47,074 bases of DNA from Eubacterium sp. AF22-8LB. Lineage in GTDB: Bacteria > Bacillota_I > Bacilli_A > Erysipelotrichales > Erysipelotrichaceae. Positions 8,006-16,065 of this stretch are shown here, in pieces. The notes beneath the pieces were generated by a model that saw only the letters and a list, made by a program, of their open reading frames with translations, did not search any database and was not told the DNA's origin. Positions within the stretch are counted from its first letter, which is position 1. Each line of letters starts with the position of its first letter. The stretch is from NCBI RefSeq assembly GCF_003458715.1, contig NZ_QRVI01000018.1:1-47074 (forward strand). Reading direction: 5' to 3'. The translations under genes and the position numbers were made by a program.

Positions 8006-8048
8006 AGTATAACATAAAACATATTTTCTGATACACCAAATGTTAACA
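8006..8048. promoter_or_regulatory. Divergent control region of the larR-like gene and larA
   Basis: The perfect palindrome TGTTAACA (8041-8048) lies between the two starts. On the minus strand an extended -10 (TGT-TATACT, -10 at 8006-8011) serves the regulator. On the plus strand TATATT (8082-8087) is a plausible larA -10. The palindrome centre is about 45-50 bases from both predicted transcript starts, a usual distance for a Crp-family site. Confidence 0.45.
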
Positions 8049-8115
8049 ACAAAAGTAGTTTCAAAAAATATCATTTTGGCTTATATTAATGCCTGAAAAA
8101 AAAGGAGAGATAAAG

Positions 8116-9393
8116 ATGTTTGAAATGAATGTACCTTATGATAAAGGTCAAATGAAAATCAAATTAGAAGATAAAAATCTAGCTGGAGTGCTAGAGGGAA
8201 GACAAAGTGATTATCAAACTTCACTTTCAGAAAATGAAATTGTAGAACAGTCACTTGACAATCCTATTGGTTCAAAAAGTTTAGAAGAATTAGCTAAGGG
8301 AAAGAAAAATGTGGTCATTATTAGTTCAGATCATACGCGTCCTGTACCTTCAAAAATTATTACACCCATTCTTTTAAGAAGAATTCGTAGTGTATCACCT
8401 GATGCACGTATTCGTATTTTAGTTGCGACAGGTTTTCACAGACCAAGTACGCATGAAGAGCTTGTAGCTAAATATGGAGAAGAAATTGTTAAAAATGAAG
8501 AAATTGTAATGCACGTATCTACAGATGATTCTGCCATGGTCAAAATTGGACAATTACCAAGTGGAGGAGACTGCATTATTAATAAAGTGGCAGCTGAAGC
8601 CGACTTATTAATTTCAGAAGGATTTATTGAAGCCCACTTCTTTGCAGGATTCTCTGGAGGAAGAAAATCAGTATTACCAGGCATTGCTTCTTATAAAACA
8701 ATCATGGCAAATCATAGTGGAGAATTTATCAATGATAAAATGTCACGTCCAGGAAATTTACAACACAATTTGATTCATGAAGATATGGTATATGCGGCAA
8801 GAACAGCCAAGCTCGCATTTATTGTCAATGTTGTTTTAAATGGAAATCATGAAATCATTGGTTCTTTTGCCGGAGATATGGAAAAAGCGCATGAAAAAGG
8901 CTGCGATTTTGTTCGCTCTTTGGCAAGTGTAAATAAAGTAGATTGTGATATCGCAATCAGTACGAATGGTGGATATCCTTTGGATCAAAATATTTATCAG
9001 GCAATCAAAGGAATGACAGCTGCTGAAGCTACATTAAATCCAGATGGCATTATCATCATGATTGCAGGATGTCGTGATGGACATGGAGGGGTAGGCTTCT
9101 ACCATAACATTGCTGATGTTAAAGATCCAGAGGAGTTTGAACAAAAAGCTATCCATACACCTCGTTTAGAAACCATTCCAGATCAATGGACATCACAGAT
9201 CTGTGCACGTATTTTAGCACATCACAAAGTAATCATGGTTTCCGATTTAGTAGACCCACAACTTGTAAAAGATATGCACATGGATTTAGCGGCTACAGTC
9301 GACGAAGCTTTACAAAAAGCGTTTGAAATTAAAGGAAAAGATGCCAAGGTTGCCGTCATTCCTGATGGTTTGGGTGTCGTTGTAAATATTTAA
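8116..9393 (+). CDS. larA: Nickel-dependent lactate racemase
   Basis: A 425-aa DUF2088-family enzyme. The ATG at 8116 follows AAAGGAGA by seven bases; a frame start 27 bases earlier has no SD. With this start the key residues keep the exact numbers known from the L. plantarum enzyme: R75, H108, H174, K184 (which binds the nickel-pincer nucleotide) and H200, in ATGFH, EAHFFAGFSGGRKS and IMANH contexts. It interconverts D- and L-lactate in the cytoplasm. Cofactor synthesis needs LarB, LarC and LarE, none of which is in this window. A related 2-hydroxyacid racemase specificity remains possible. It is co-transcribed with the following channel gene, 18 bp away. Confidence 0.92.
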   Translation: MFEMNVPYDKGQMKIKLEDKNLAGVLEGRQSDYQTSLSENEIVEQSLDNPIGSKSLEELAKGKKNVVIISSDHTRPVPSKIITPILLRRIRSVSPDARIRILVATGFHRPSTHEELVAKYGEEIVKNEEIVMHVSTDDSAMVKIGQLPSGGDCIINKVAAEADLLISEGFIEAHFFAGFSGGRKSVLPGIASYKTIMANHSGEFINDKMSRPGNLQHNLIHEDMVYAARTAKLAFIVNVVLNGNHEIIGSFAGDMEKAHEKGCDFVRSLASVNKVDCDIAISTNGGYPLDQNIYQAIKGMTAAEATLNPDGIIIMIAGCRDGHGGVGFYHNIADVKDPEEFEQKAIHTPRLETIPDQWTSQICARILAHHKVIMVSDLVDPQLVKDMHMDLAATVDEALQKAFEIKGKDAKVAVIPDGLGVVVNI

Positions 9394-9411
9394 GGAAGGA
9401 AATTTGAATTT

Positions 9412-10122
9412 ATGTTACACAATTTAATTGCGGAATTTTTATCAACAGGACTTATGATTTTATTTGGTGTCGGTGTACACTGCGATGAAGTTTTGACAAA
9501 TACAAAATATCACGGAAGTGGACACATCTTTGCAATCACAACATGGGCTTTTGGTATCAGTGTTTGTCTATATATTTTTGGCGGAGTTTGTATGAATCCT
9601 GCCATGGTACTTGCACAATGTATTTTAGGTATGCTTCCATGGACAAGCTTTATTCCATACGTTATTGCCGAATTTTTAGGTGCACTTGTAGGAGCTTTGA
9701 TTTGTTACGTGATGTATAAGGATCATTTTACAGAAAGTGAAGGAAATGTGAATCCAATCGCCATTCGTAATATTTTCTCTACCAATCCAAACTGCAGAAA
9801 TTTGCCAAGAAACTTCTTTGTCGAAACACTCGCAACAACTGTTTTCTTAAGTGCTATTTTAGCGGTTGCCACAAAATATGAAACTCAATTACCAATTGGC
9901 GTTGGACTTATTGTATGGGCTGTTGGTATGGGTCTTGGAGGAACAACTGGATTTGCGATGAATCAAGCTCGTGATTTAGGACCTCGTTTGGCATTCCAAT
10001 TATTACCAATTAAAAATAAAGCCAATAATGATTGGCAATATGGACTATTAGTTCCAGGAATTGCACCTTTTGTAGGAGCTGCAATTGCTGCTTTATTCTG
10101 TCATTTATTTTTAGGTATTTAA
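9412..10122 (+). CDS. larD: Aquaglyceroporin, probable lactic acid channel (LarD type)
   Basis: A 236-aa MIP-family channel with six membrane helices and two half-helix motifs. The first motif is the standard NPA (MNPAMVLAQ); the second reads NQA (MNQARDLGPR), a departure from NPARD. AAGGAAGG precedes the ATG. MIP channels conduct glycerol, water or small neutral acids. Directly downstream of larA, the parallel with L. plantarum larD favours lactic acid transport. The NQA change could tune the pore. A plain glycerol facilitator is the alternative. Confidence 0.85.
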   Translation: MLHNLIAEFLSTGLMILFGVGVHCDEVLTNTKYHGSGHIFAITTWAFGISVCLYIFGGVCMNPAMVLAQCILGMLPWTSFIPYVIAEFLGALVGALICYVMYKDHFTESEGNVNPIAIRNIFSTNPNCRNLPRNFFVETLATTVFLSAILAVATKYETQLPIGVGLIVWAVGMGLGGTTGFAMNQARDLGPRLAFQLLPIKNKANNDWQYGLLVPGIAPFVGAAIAALFCHLFLGI

Positions 10123-10123
10123 T

Positions 10124-10166
10124 AAAAGAGTGAATATTCAAAACAAAATTGAATATTCACTCTTTT
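10124..10166. terminator. Bidirectional terminator between larD and the MATE gene
   Basis: Perfect 18-bp arms, AAAAGAGTGAATATTCAA (10124-10141) and its complement (10149-10166), flank a 7-nt loop. The A- and T-rich ends let it work for both convergent genes. Confidence 0.9.
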
Positions 10167-11458
10167 TATATTTTCTTTTGTGTTTTTAAATCATACAGGG
10201 CAATAACTAAACAGAAGATTTCAGAAATTGTACAACTGATCCAGATTCCATTTTCTTTGAATAGTGTTGTACATACAAACAAAGAAAATAAGACAAAGAT
10301 GATTCCTCGAGAAATGGATAGTACGAAAGCTTTTCTAGGTTCTTCTAAAGCAACCATGTAGCCGCTTGTGATTACGACATGTCCCATAATCAAGAAGACA
10401 AAGCTAAATTGACGAAGGGCTGTAATCGTATTGAAATAACTTGTAGTATCTTTAGGAATAAAGGCAGCTGTAATATTTGGTGCAAACACTTCTACAATTA
10501 AGAATAATAAAACTCCAGCACAAGAGACTAAAACACGTGCATATTTATGGAAAGTTGAAACGGCTTTTTTATCGTCTCGACCATAGTAATAGCTAACTAA
10601 AGGCTGTGTTCCTTGACTGGTTCCAACCATTACCATCAATACAAGATTATAAATATACATCAAGACTGTAAAAGTAACTAATCCATCCGTACCAAGGAGT
10701 TGATTGATACGATAATTAAATACTGTAATCATAATGCCTGGAGAGATTTCGGAAATACAATCGGGAAGTCCTAAAGGTAGAATTCTAGAATATTCATGCC
10801 ATGGATAGCTTGCCTTCACAAAATGGAAGTGTGATTTATGGCTAAACGCAAAATGATAAAAGAAGAAACAGAATGTCACAAGCTGAGATAAACCTGTAGC
10901 TAATGCAGCTCCATCAATACCCATGCCAAATAACCCCATAAATAATGGGTCTAGAATTAAGTTAGTTCCAGCACCTAGACAAATACCCATAATAGATTTT
11001 TGTGGAAAGCCATCAGCTTTTAAAAGTACTTCAAAACAATAGGAAACAATATAAAAGAAAGAGAAGCAGGATAATACCTTTATATAAGTGTCTGTATAGT
11101 TAAAGACATCTGCGTTGGCGCCTAAAAATTCAGTTATATGATGGGAATTTAAGAAGGATAAAATCGCAATACAGAATGCTACACAAGAAATCGTAATTGT
11201 GTTCATTGTGAATACTTCATGCATTTTTCTTTCTTCATTCGCACCTCGATAGATGGACATAACAGTACTTGAACCAATCGCAAATAATACACCTATTGAG
11301 AAAATGGTTGTGACATATGGACTTGCCACATTTATGGAAGCTAATGCCGTATCACCTTCATAATGGGCAACGAATATACCATCGACTAATGTATATAAAT
11401 TAAAGATTACCATTGAGCATATGGATGGTATGACAAATTTAAGATATTGTTTTAACAT
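10166..11458 (-). CDS. MATE-family multidrug/cation efflux transporter
   Basis: A 430-aa protein with about twelve membrane helices in two MATE halves; N-terminal MLKQYLKFVIPSI..LYTLVDGIFV is typical. GGAGG lies six bases before the ATG at 11458, which overrides a longer frame start. MATE pumps export cationic drugs or metabolites using Na+ or H+ gradients. It is driven by a MerR-type promoter shared with the divergent merR gene, so induction by an exported ligand is likely. Its substrate cannot be read from the sequence. Confidence 0.88.
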   Translation of the reverse strand: MLKQYLKFVIPSICSMVIFNLYTLVDGIFVAHYEGDTALASINVASPYVTTIFSIGVLFAIGSSTVMSIYRGANEERKMHEVFTMNTITISCVAFCIAILSFLNSHHITEFLGANADVFNYTDTYIKVLSCFSFFYIVSYCFEVLLKADGFPQKSIMGICLGAGTNLILDPLFMGLFGMGIDGAALATGLSQLVTFCFFFYHFAFSHKSHFHFVKASYPWHEYSRILPLGLPDCISEISPGIMITVFNYRINQLLGTDGLVTFTVLMYIYNLVLMVMVGTSQGTQPLVSYYYGRDDKKAVSTFHKYARVLVSCAGVLLFLIVEVFAPNITAAFIPKDTTSYFNTITALRQFSFVFLIMGHVVITSGYMVALEEPRKAFVLSISRGIIFVLFSLFVCTTLFKENGIWISCTISEIFCLVIALYDLKTQKKI

Positions 11459-11475
11459 AAAAAACCTCCATCTAA

Positions 11476-11506
11476 ACTGTAAACCTTGGTATAATACTAA
11501 GGTCAA
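11476..11506 (-). promoter_or_regulatory. MerR-type promoter and operator for the MATE gene
   Basis: On the minus strand, -35 TTGACC (11506-11501) and -10 TACAGT (11481-11476) are 19 bp apart, the over-long spacer typical of MerR-activated promoters. A near-perfect 21-bp dyad (11483-11503, ACCTT..GTATnATAC..AAGGT, 9 of 10 pairs) fills that spacer. The plus-strand TATAAT at 11490-11495 inside the dyad could drive merR, giving autorepression. Confidence 0.75.
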
Positions 11507-11516
11507 GGATGGTTAT

Positions 11517-12308
11517 ATGAAAAAATATTATAAAATTAATGAAATCGCAAAATTATACAATATTAAAACAGATTCTCTTCGATATTACGAAGAAGTAGGA
11601 TTGATCAGTCCTATGCGATCCCAATCCAATTATCGTTTGTATACACTGAAGGATATTTATATTTTAAATATTATTCGTGACTGCTTAAAATTGGGTTATG
11701 ATACGCATCAAATTAAAGATTATTTAGATAATCGAAGTGTGAATAATACAATTGTGTTTTTAAAGGAAGAAGAGAAATTGATTCAAAAACAGATTCGAGA
11801 ATTGAATGTGACATTGAATTCCATTCAAACTCGAATTGCATCTTTAGATTATACGAAGCATATTCAATTCAATACTTTTCAGGTGGAATCTTTTCCCAAA
11901 AGATATTGTCGGTATCTAAAAGAAAAGATTGATCAAGATGAAAAAATTGATTTCTTATTGACTAAGCTTACGGAATCGATGGAAGAAGATATTTCTGTGT
12001 TAGGAAACATGGATTCCGGAAGTATTGTAGAATATAAAAATGATGAATATGTCTATACAAGTGTGTTTGTCTTAACTCAAGAAGAAAAGTATGACTTCAT
12101 TCTAGAGGAAGGCCTATATTGTACGTATACATACACAGGGGAATATGATCGTACAAATCAAATATTTTATAAAATGAAAGATTGGATCACAGATCACAAC
12201 TACACAATTGAAGGTCCATTTTTAGAATTTTTATTAATTGATATACATGAAACAAAAAAAGTGGAGGAGTATATTACTTCCATCCACGTTAAGGTTAAAC
12301 CAAGATGA
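11517..12308 (+). CDS. MerR-family regulator with C-terminal effector-binding domain
   Basis: A 263-aa protein. The N-terminal winged helix (MKKYYKINEIAKLYNIKTDSLRYYEE) is followed by a coiled-coil dimer helix (about 75-115) and a GyrI-like effector domain (about 125-260), as in BmrR/BltR drug sensors. The ATG at 11517 places the MerR motif at the N-terminus; an upstream in-frame start would add a nonsense leader overlapping the operator. It is divergent from the MATE gene and almost surely activates it when a drug or metabolite binds. Its 3' end overlaps the convergent hydrolase gene by 14 bp, and no terminator separates them. Confidence 0.88.
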   Translation: MKKYYKINEIAKLYNIKTDSLRYYEEVGLISPMRSQSNYRLYTLKDIYILNIIRDCLKLGYDTHQIKDYLDNRSVNNTIVFLKEEEKLIQKQIRELNVTLNSIQTRIASLDYTKHIQFNTFQVESFPKRYCRYLKEKIDQDEKIDFLLTKLTESMEEDISVLGNMDSGSIVEYKNDEYVYTSVFVLTQEEKYDFILEEGLYCTYTYTGEYDRTNQIFYKMKDWITDHNYTIEGPFLEFLLIDIHETKKVEEYITSIHVKVKPR

Positions 12309-14058
12309 TAAATCCAGATTCAATAGGTTTATATTCTTCTACATCCATAGAATCATAATAAAGATCTCCATTTGAGTCTAATACTAGAATTCGATGATCG
12401 TCACAAAGAGTTGGTAAAGTTTCTAATGTGTTGTTGATTTTATAAACCTTATTTTCGTTTTCAAATAATTGAGAATTATATGGTTCTATATTATCTTCAC
12501 AAATATAGGTATAGCTTGCACAATATAGCTTACCATTTTCAAAATAAGGCTCAATACGATCTCTAGAACCATTACAAGGTGTGTTTAGATAGCTTTGTGC
12601 ATGCGCATCATCTATAACTTCAATTGGAAATTCAGATAATACAGGCTCAGATTTATTGCCATGAACAATTAATGACATTGTATCTTCAGTCCTGTTAAAT
12701 TCCACACTACATAACATTTGATTAGTGACAATATCATAATAGGTTGTATCACACACGATATATTTCTTATTTAATCTTGCTTTCCAAACGGAGTTTAGTT
12801 CTTGTTTCTTAGCTTTTTGTGCAAACGCAACCGTACGATTTCGTGTTGTCTTTAAAAGATAATTTCCTTCAAAGAAGATTTGATTTCCTTTTTCATTGGT
12901 CCATTTACCATCTGCATAATCCAACAAATCACTCATGACCCAGCCTTTTTCCGTTTTATCTTGCACAACCATACTTGATTTGATGGTTGTGATTTTTTGT
13001 AAACCAAAGGCATGGGCATAAATTCCTGAATAATCTGGATATGTATTTGGTTCTAAATAGGTATTGAATAGGCGCATTAAAGTTGTAGGAACATCGAGTC
13101 CACAATCATGTGTTTCACTTAATGCTAGTACGGCATTGTATTTTGGAACAATGATCAGTCTTGAACTAAAGAACATACTGTTTCCACCTTTAGCTAAAAC
13201 GCCATCACCAAAATCATAATCTGGATCATGGTGTTTGACTAGATCCCAGCCTAAGCCAAAATCAATGGCTCCTAGATCCGATTCTAGAAAAGTAGCTCCC
13301 CAGGATTTCGCCATTAAAGCTTTGGATTCTTCACTAATAATGGAATTGGGTTCAAGAAATAATTGTCCAAACTTACATAGATCAATCATGGAAGTCGTAA
13401 TGCCTCCAGCTCCTTGAATAGGAAAGTATTCTTTTGGTTTCTTTCCTTCAGAAACTAAAGGATAATTTGAATCAATTGTATATGTTGTATTTGTGCTTTT
13501 TGCGCCAATCTTTTCTGTAATATATTTCTTTAAGACCTTTTCATAAGGCATGTTACGCACTTTTGAAACGACCATTTCAGCTAATGTAAATCCATCATTA
13601 CAATATGTACTATACATTCCTGGATCTGCCTTTAGAGTGCTTTTTGATAAATAGTTTAATACTTCACTATAGTAGTCAAACTTAGAAGTCGTATTCACAC
13701 TAAAATGTTTCCATTGTGTTCCTGGAAGTCCACTTGAATGATCTAAGCACATGCGTACTGTGATATCTTTATATCTTTCATCTTTCATTTTAAATTCAGG
13801 AAGAATATTTGCAACTTTATCTTCTAATTGAATTAATCCTTCATCTACTAGCTGCATGATGCATACAGTACAATAAATTTTTGAGATGGAACAAACATTA
13901 AATGTGCAATCCGTCGTAATCGGTTGATTATTGATTTTGTCAATGACACCAATCGCATCGGCACATACAATTTTTCCATTCTGCATGAATGCATAGCTGC
14001 AAGCTGTATAGTCTGGTTTTACCATAGCTTTTAATAATTGTGTAACTTGATTTTCCAT
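12295..14058 (-). CDS. Serine hydrolase of the beta-lactamase/DD-peptidase fold with a C-terminal beta domain
   Basis: A 587-aa protein with AAAGGAG before the ATG. Residues 1 to about 345 are a class C beta-lactamase-like domain: SxxK motif SISK (S57-K60), a YxN motif (YCN) and a third conserved region near GDGVLAKGGNS. The remaining about 240 residues form a beta-rich tail of unknown role. There is no signal peptide, so it appears cytoplasmic, unlike true beta-lactamases. Relatives include esterases, D-amino acid amidases and peptidases. Substrate is unknown, and resistance to beta-lactams should not be assumed. It follows the aroEK terminator. Confidence 0.8.
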   Translation of the reverse strand: MENQVTQLLKAMVKPDYTACSYAFMQNGKIVCADAIGVIDKINNQPITTDCTFNVCSISKIYCTVCIMQLVDEGLIQLEDKVANILPEFKMKDERYKDITVRMCLDHSSGLPGTQWKHFSVNTTSKFDYYSEVLNYLSKSTLKADPGMYSTYCNDGFTLAEMVVSKVRNMPYEKVLKKYITEKIGAKSTNTTYTIDSNYPLVSEGKKPKEYFPIQGAGGITTSMIDLCKFGQLFLEPNSIISEESKALMAKSWGATFLESDLGAIDFGLGWDLVKHHDPDYDFGDGVLAKGGNSMFFSSRLIIVPKYNAVLALSETHDCGLDVPTTLMRLFNTYLEPNTYPDYSGIYAHAFGLQKITTIKSSMVVQDKTEKGWVMSDLLDYADGKWTNEKGNQIFFEGNYLLKTTRNRTVAFAQKAKKQELNSVWKARLNKKYIVCDTTYYDIVTNQMLCSVEFNRTEDTMSLIVHGNKSEPVLSEFPIEVIDDAHAQSYLNTPCNGSRDRIEPYFENGKLYCASYTYICEDNIEPYNSQLFENENKVYKINNTLETLPTLCDDHRILVLDSNGDLYYDSMDVEEYKPIESGFIILV

Positions 14059-14077
14059 ATGATTTCTCCTTTTTAAA

Positions 14078-14106
14078 ATAAAACGAGAAGATAATAAACC
14101 TTCTCG
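14078..14106 (-). terminator. Terminator after aroE-aroK
   Basis: On the minus strand the stem CGAGAAG/CTTCTCG (14106-14100 with 14090-14084) has a 9-nt loop and is followed by TTTTATTTT. It starts just after the aroK stop codon. Confidence 0.8.
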
Positions 14107-15390
14107 CTAGTCTGCAACGGCATCAATTAAAATGCTGTGATAGGCATTCACAATATCGTCTACTGTTTCTTCAATATTCGCATTGTTGGCAGCTACATAA
14201 GCAGCGTATTTTTGGTACAATGGGTATCTTTCTTTATGCATTTGTTGAAGGGCTTGTTTAGAACTTGATAGAGGTCTATTTGGATCAGAACTGATTAATT
14301 TATCGATATCGCGATCAATGAAAATCGTGATTCCATTTAAACGCAAGAAGTCCATATTGACTTTATGCTTAACGACACCACCACCTGTCGCAATAATTTT
14401 ATTGTTCATTTTACTAGCTTCAATTGCTACTTCAGTTTCAATCGCTCTAAATCCAGCTTCTCCAGATTCCTGGAAGATTTCTGGTATGCTTTTTCCAGCC
14501 TTGGCAATAATCATATCGTCTAAGTCAAAAAATTCTTTTCCAAGCTTTTCTTCAAGCATTTTACCAATTGTTGTTTTACCAGCACTTGGCATACCAATCA
14601 ATACAATGTTACAACGATCTTTCAACATTTCTTTTTTGATTTCATCAATGATGGAATCATCAAAAGACATGTTTTCAAAAATTTCAAATGTATATTTTGC
14701 CTGCGCAATCAACATCTCCAAACCAATCACACGCTTGATGTCTGCTTCTTGAGCTTCAAAACATAAACGAGTAAGAATTGGGTTGTATACAACATCCAAT
14801 ACACATTCTAATTTGTGGAACCAACTTACATCAATGGGTGCATTCATAATATTTGGAAACATTCCAACAGGACTTGTGTTCACTACAATGTCTGCATCTA
14901 AATGCGATGTATACATTTCATCATAGCTAATGGCACCACGATTGGCACTTCTTGAAACAATCACAATGTCTTTGGTTTTTTCATGTTCACAAACGGCTTT
15001 AACAGCCGCACAAGCACCGCCATTGCCAATGATCAAGACTTTTTTGCCTTCCATATGCACGTTGTGTGCTTTAACCATATATAAGAATCCGCCAAAGTCT
15101 GTATTGAATCCTTTTAATTTACCATCCACATTGACAATTGTGTTGACAGCACCAATGGCCTTGGCACTTTCATCCATTTCATCCAAATATGGAATGACAT
15201 CTTTTTTATATGGAATAGTTACGTTGATTCCTTTGAAATCTTTCTTTTCCATAAATTCTTTGAATTCATCTTTATTTAATTCCACCAATTGGTAGTCATA
15301 ATCTTTTACATTCTCAATCTCTGCAATTCTTGTCTGAATTTGTTTGGAGAAACTATGCCCTAAATGCTCACCTATCAATCCGTATTTCAT
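14107..15390 (-). CDS. aroEK: Bifunctional shikimate dehydrogenase - shikimate kinase fusion
   Basis: A 427-aa fusion. Residues 1 to about 258 are AroE: substrate motif SFSK, catalytic Lys in NVTIPYK (K62), D98 in NTDFGG, the NADP-binding GNGGA loop and the closing G..ML..QA helix. Residues from about 262 to the end are AroK: P-loop GMPSAGKTT, FFDLDDMI Mg/shikimate site, FR..E.E and ATGGGVV. Together they turn 3-dehydroshikimate into shikimate and then shikimate-3-phosphate. All key residues are present. GAGG lies six bases before the ATG. A leader of about 200 nt with a terminator precedes it, so it is probably attenuated. AroD, the preceding step, is encoded 1 kb away on the other strand. 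Confidence 0.92.
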   Translation of the reverse strand: MKYGLIGEHLGHSFSKQIQTRIAEIENVKDYDYQLVELNKDEFKEFMEKKDFKGINVTIPYKKDVIPYLDEMDESAKAIGAVNTIVNVDGKLKGFNTDFGGFLYMVKAHNVHMEGKKVLIIGNGGACAAVKAVCEHEKTKDIVIVSRSANRGAISYDEMYTSHLDADIVVNTSPVGMFPNIMNAPIDVSWFHKLECVLDVVYNPILTRLCFEAQEADIKRVIGLEMLIAQAKYTFEIFENMSFDDSIIDEIKKEMLKDRCNIVLIGMPSAGKTTIGKMLEEKLGKEFFDLDDMIIAKAGKSIPEIFQESGEAGFRAIETEVAIEASKMNNKIIATGGGVVKHKVNMDFLRLNGITIFIDRDIDKLISSDPNRPLSSSKQALQQMHKERYPLYQKYAAYVAANNANIEETVDDIVNAYHSILIDAVAD

Positions 15391-15424
15391 ATCATTTCCT
15401 CTTTTCTAGAACATCTCTTTAAAT

Positions 15425-15458
15425 GTTAAAAAAAGCATTTCGAAGTAGAAATGCTTTT
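15425..15458 (-). terminator. Leader terminator (attenuator) before aroE-aroK
   Basis: The minus-strand hairpin has 11-bp perfect arms (AAAAGCATTTC, 15458-15448, with 15441-15431), a 6-nt loop and a T7 tract. It lies about 35 bases upstream of the aroEK start and inside the predicted leader, so it should terminate transcription unless antagonised. Confidence 0.75.
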
Positions 15459-15459
15459 G

Positions 15460-15600
15460 TGTAACGCCCTGAAACTTAAAAATAACCATTGTATACATAT
15501 GGCTTTGTTCAGGGCTATTTAAAGTAAAAGTAATAATGTCTTGAATTGTCCATACGCATAGAATACACCATTTCATTGAAACTGACAACCCTAAAATGAA
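15460..15600 (-). ncRNA. Candidate structured leader RNA of aroE-aroK
   Basis: Upstream of the attenuator on the minus strand, GCCCTGAA (15515-15508) pairs with TTTCAGGGC (15474-15466), enclosing a second hairpin around CCAT..ATGG and a TGTATACA palindrome. Further upstream, ATGAAATGG (about 15576-15568) can pair with the 5' arm of the terminator (GCATTTC), giving a plausible antiterminator. A promoter candidate is TTGAAA/TACATT with a 16-bp spacer (15632-15605). The T-box core (AGGGTGG..ACCGCG) is absent, and I recognise no known riboswitch. A Phe-rich 60-codon frame spans it (15588-15406), but without a convincing ribosome site. Confidence 0.5.
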
Positions 15601-15659
15601 AATGAATGTAAAAAAACAGAAAGTAGTTTCAAAAGTGTATAATAAAAGTGGTGATTATT

Positions 15660-15998
15660 ATGAATGGCGGATTTGTGGCATGTATTATCTTGGCAGTGTT
15701 GTTTCTTGTTTTAGGAATATTGTTTGCGATACTAAAAGAAAAAGGAGCATATTTTGTTTCTGGTTTTCGTACACTAAATCATCCGGAAAAATATGATAAA
15801 GCATCTATTTCTTTGGATATGCGAAATCAATGTTTTACATATTCATTGATTCTATTCCTAGGAGCTATTCTTTCCTATTTCATATCTGCCATTATCGCTA
15901 TACCAACCTATGTTATATGGGGTATTGTTTTCTTTAAGTCTGTACATTTGGATGCAGAAAAGGCATTCGAAAAGTATTTGATCCATTCGAGCATGTAA
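15660..15998 (+). CDS. Small membrane protein, DUF3784-like
   Basis: A 112-aa protein with three predicted membrane helices (FVACIILAVLFLVLGILFAIL near the N-terminus, then FTYSLILFLGAILSYFIS and IAIPTYVIWGIVFF). Between helices 1 and 2 is a conserved-looking cytoplasmic loop with SGFRTLNHPEKYDKA. This layout fits the DUF3784 family of Firmicutes, whose role is unknown. The ATG at 15660 is preferred over two GTG codons just upstream; the SD is weak (GTGGTG). TATAAT at 15638-15643 is the likely -10. Confidence 0.65.
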   Translation: MNGGFVACIILAVLFLVLGILFAILKEKGAYFVSGFRTLNHPEKYDKASISLDMRNQCFTYSLILFLGAILSYFISAIIAIPTYVIWGIVFFKSVHLDAEKAFEKYLIHSSM

Positions 15999-16035
15999 AG
16001 ATCTTTGACATCTTGTATATGATTTAATATGCGTA

Positions 16036-16064
16036 TTGACAGGTAGAATGAGAATGTTTATAAT
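16036..16064 (+). promoter_or_regulatory. Perfect consensus promoter upstream of the dctP remnant and aroD
   Basis: TTGACA (16036-16041), a 17-bp spacer and TATAAT (16059-16064) match the housekeeping consensus at all 12 positions. Expected start is near 16071, giving aroD a leader of about 300 nt that runs through the decayed dctP fragment. Confidence 0.8.
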
Positions 16065-16065
16065 C

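Noticed and set aside
15406..15588. A 60-codon Phe/Tyr-rich minus-strand ORF before aroE, as a real gene or classical leader peptide
   Set aside because: Its Phe codons mostly come from the T-rich terminator arms and it has no convincing ribosome site. Kept only as a remote option in the attenuator entry.
15390..15600. T-box riboswitch for the aromatic pathway
   Set aside because: The conserved T-box core (AGGGTGG...ACCGCG-like) and the specifier-stem layout are not present.
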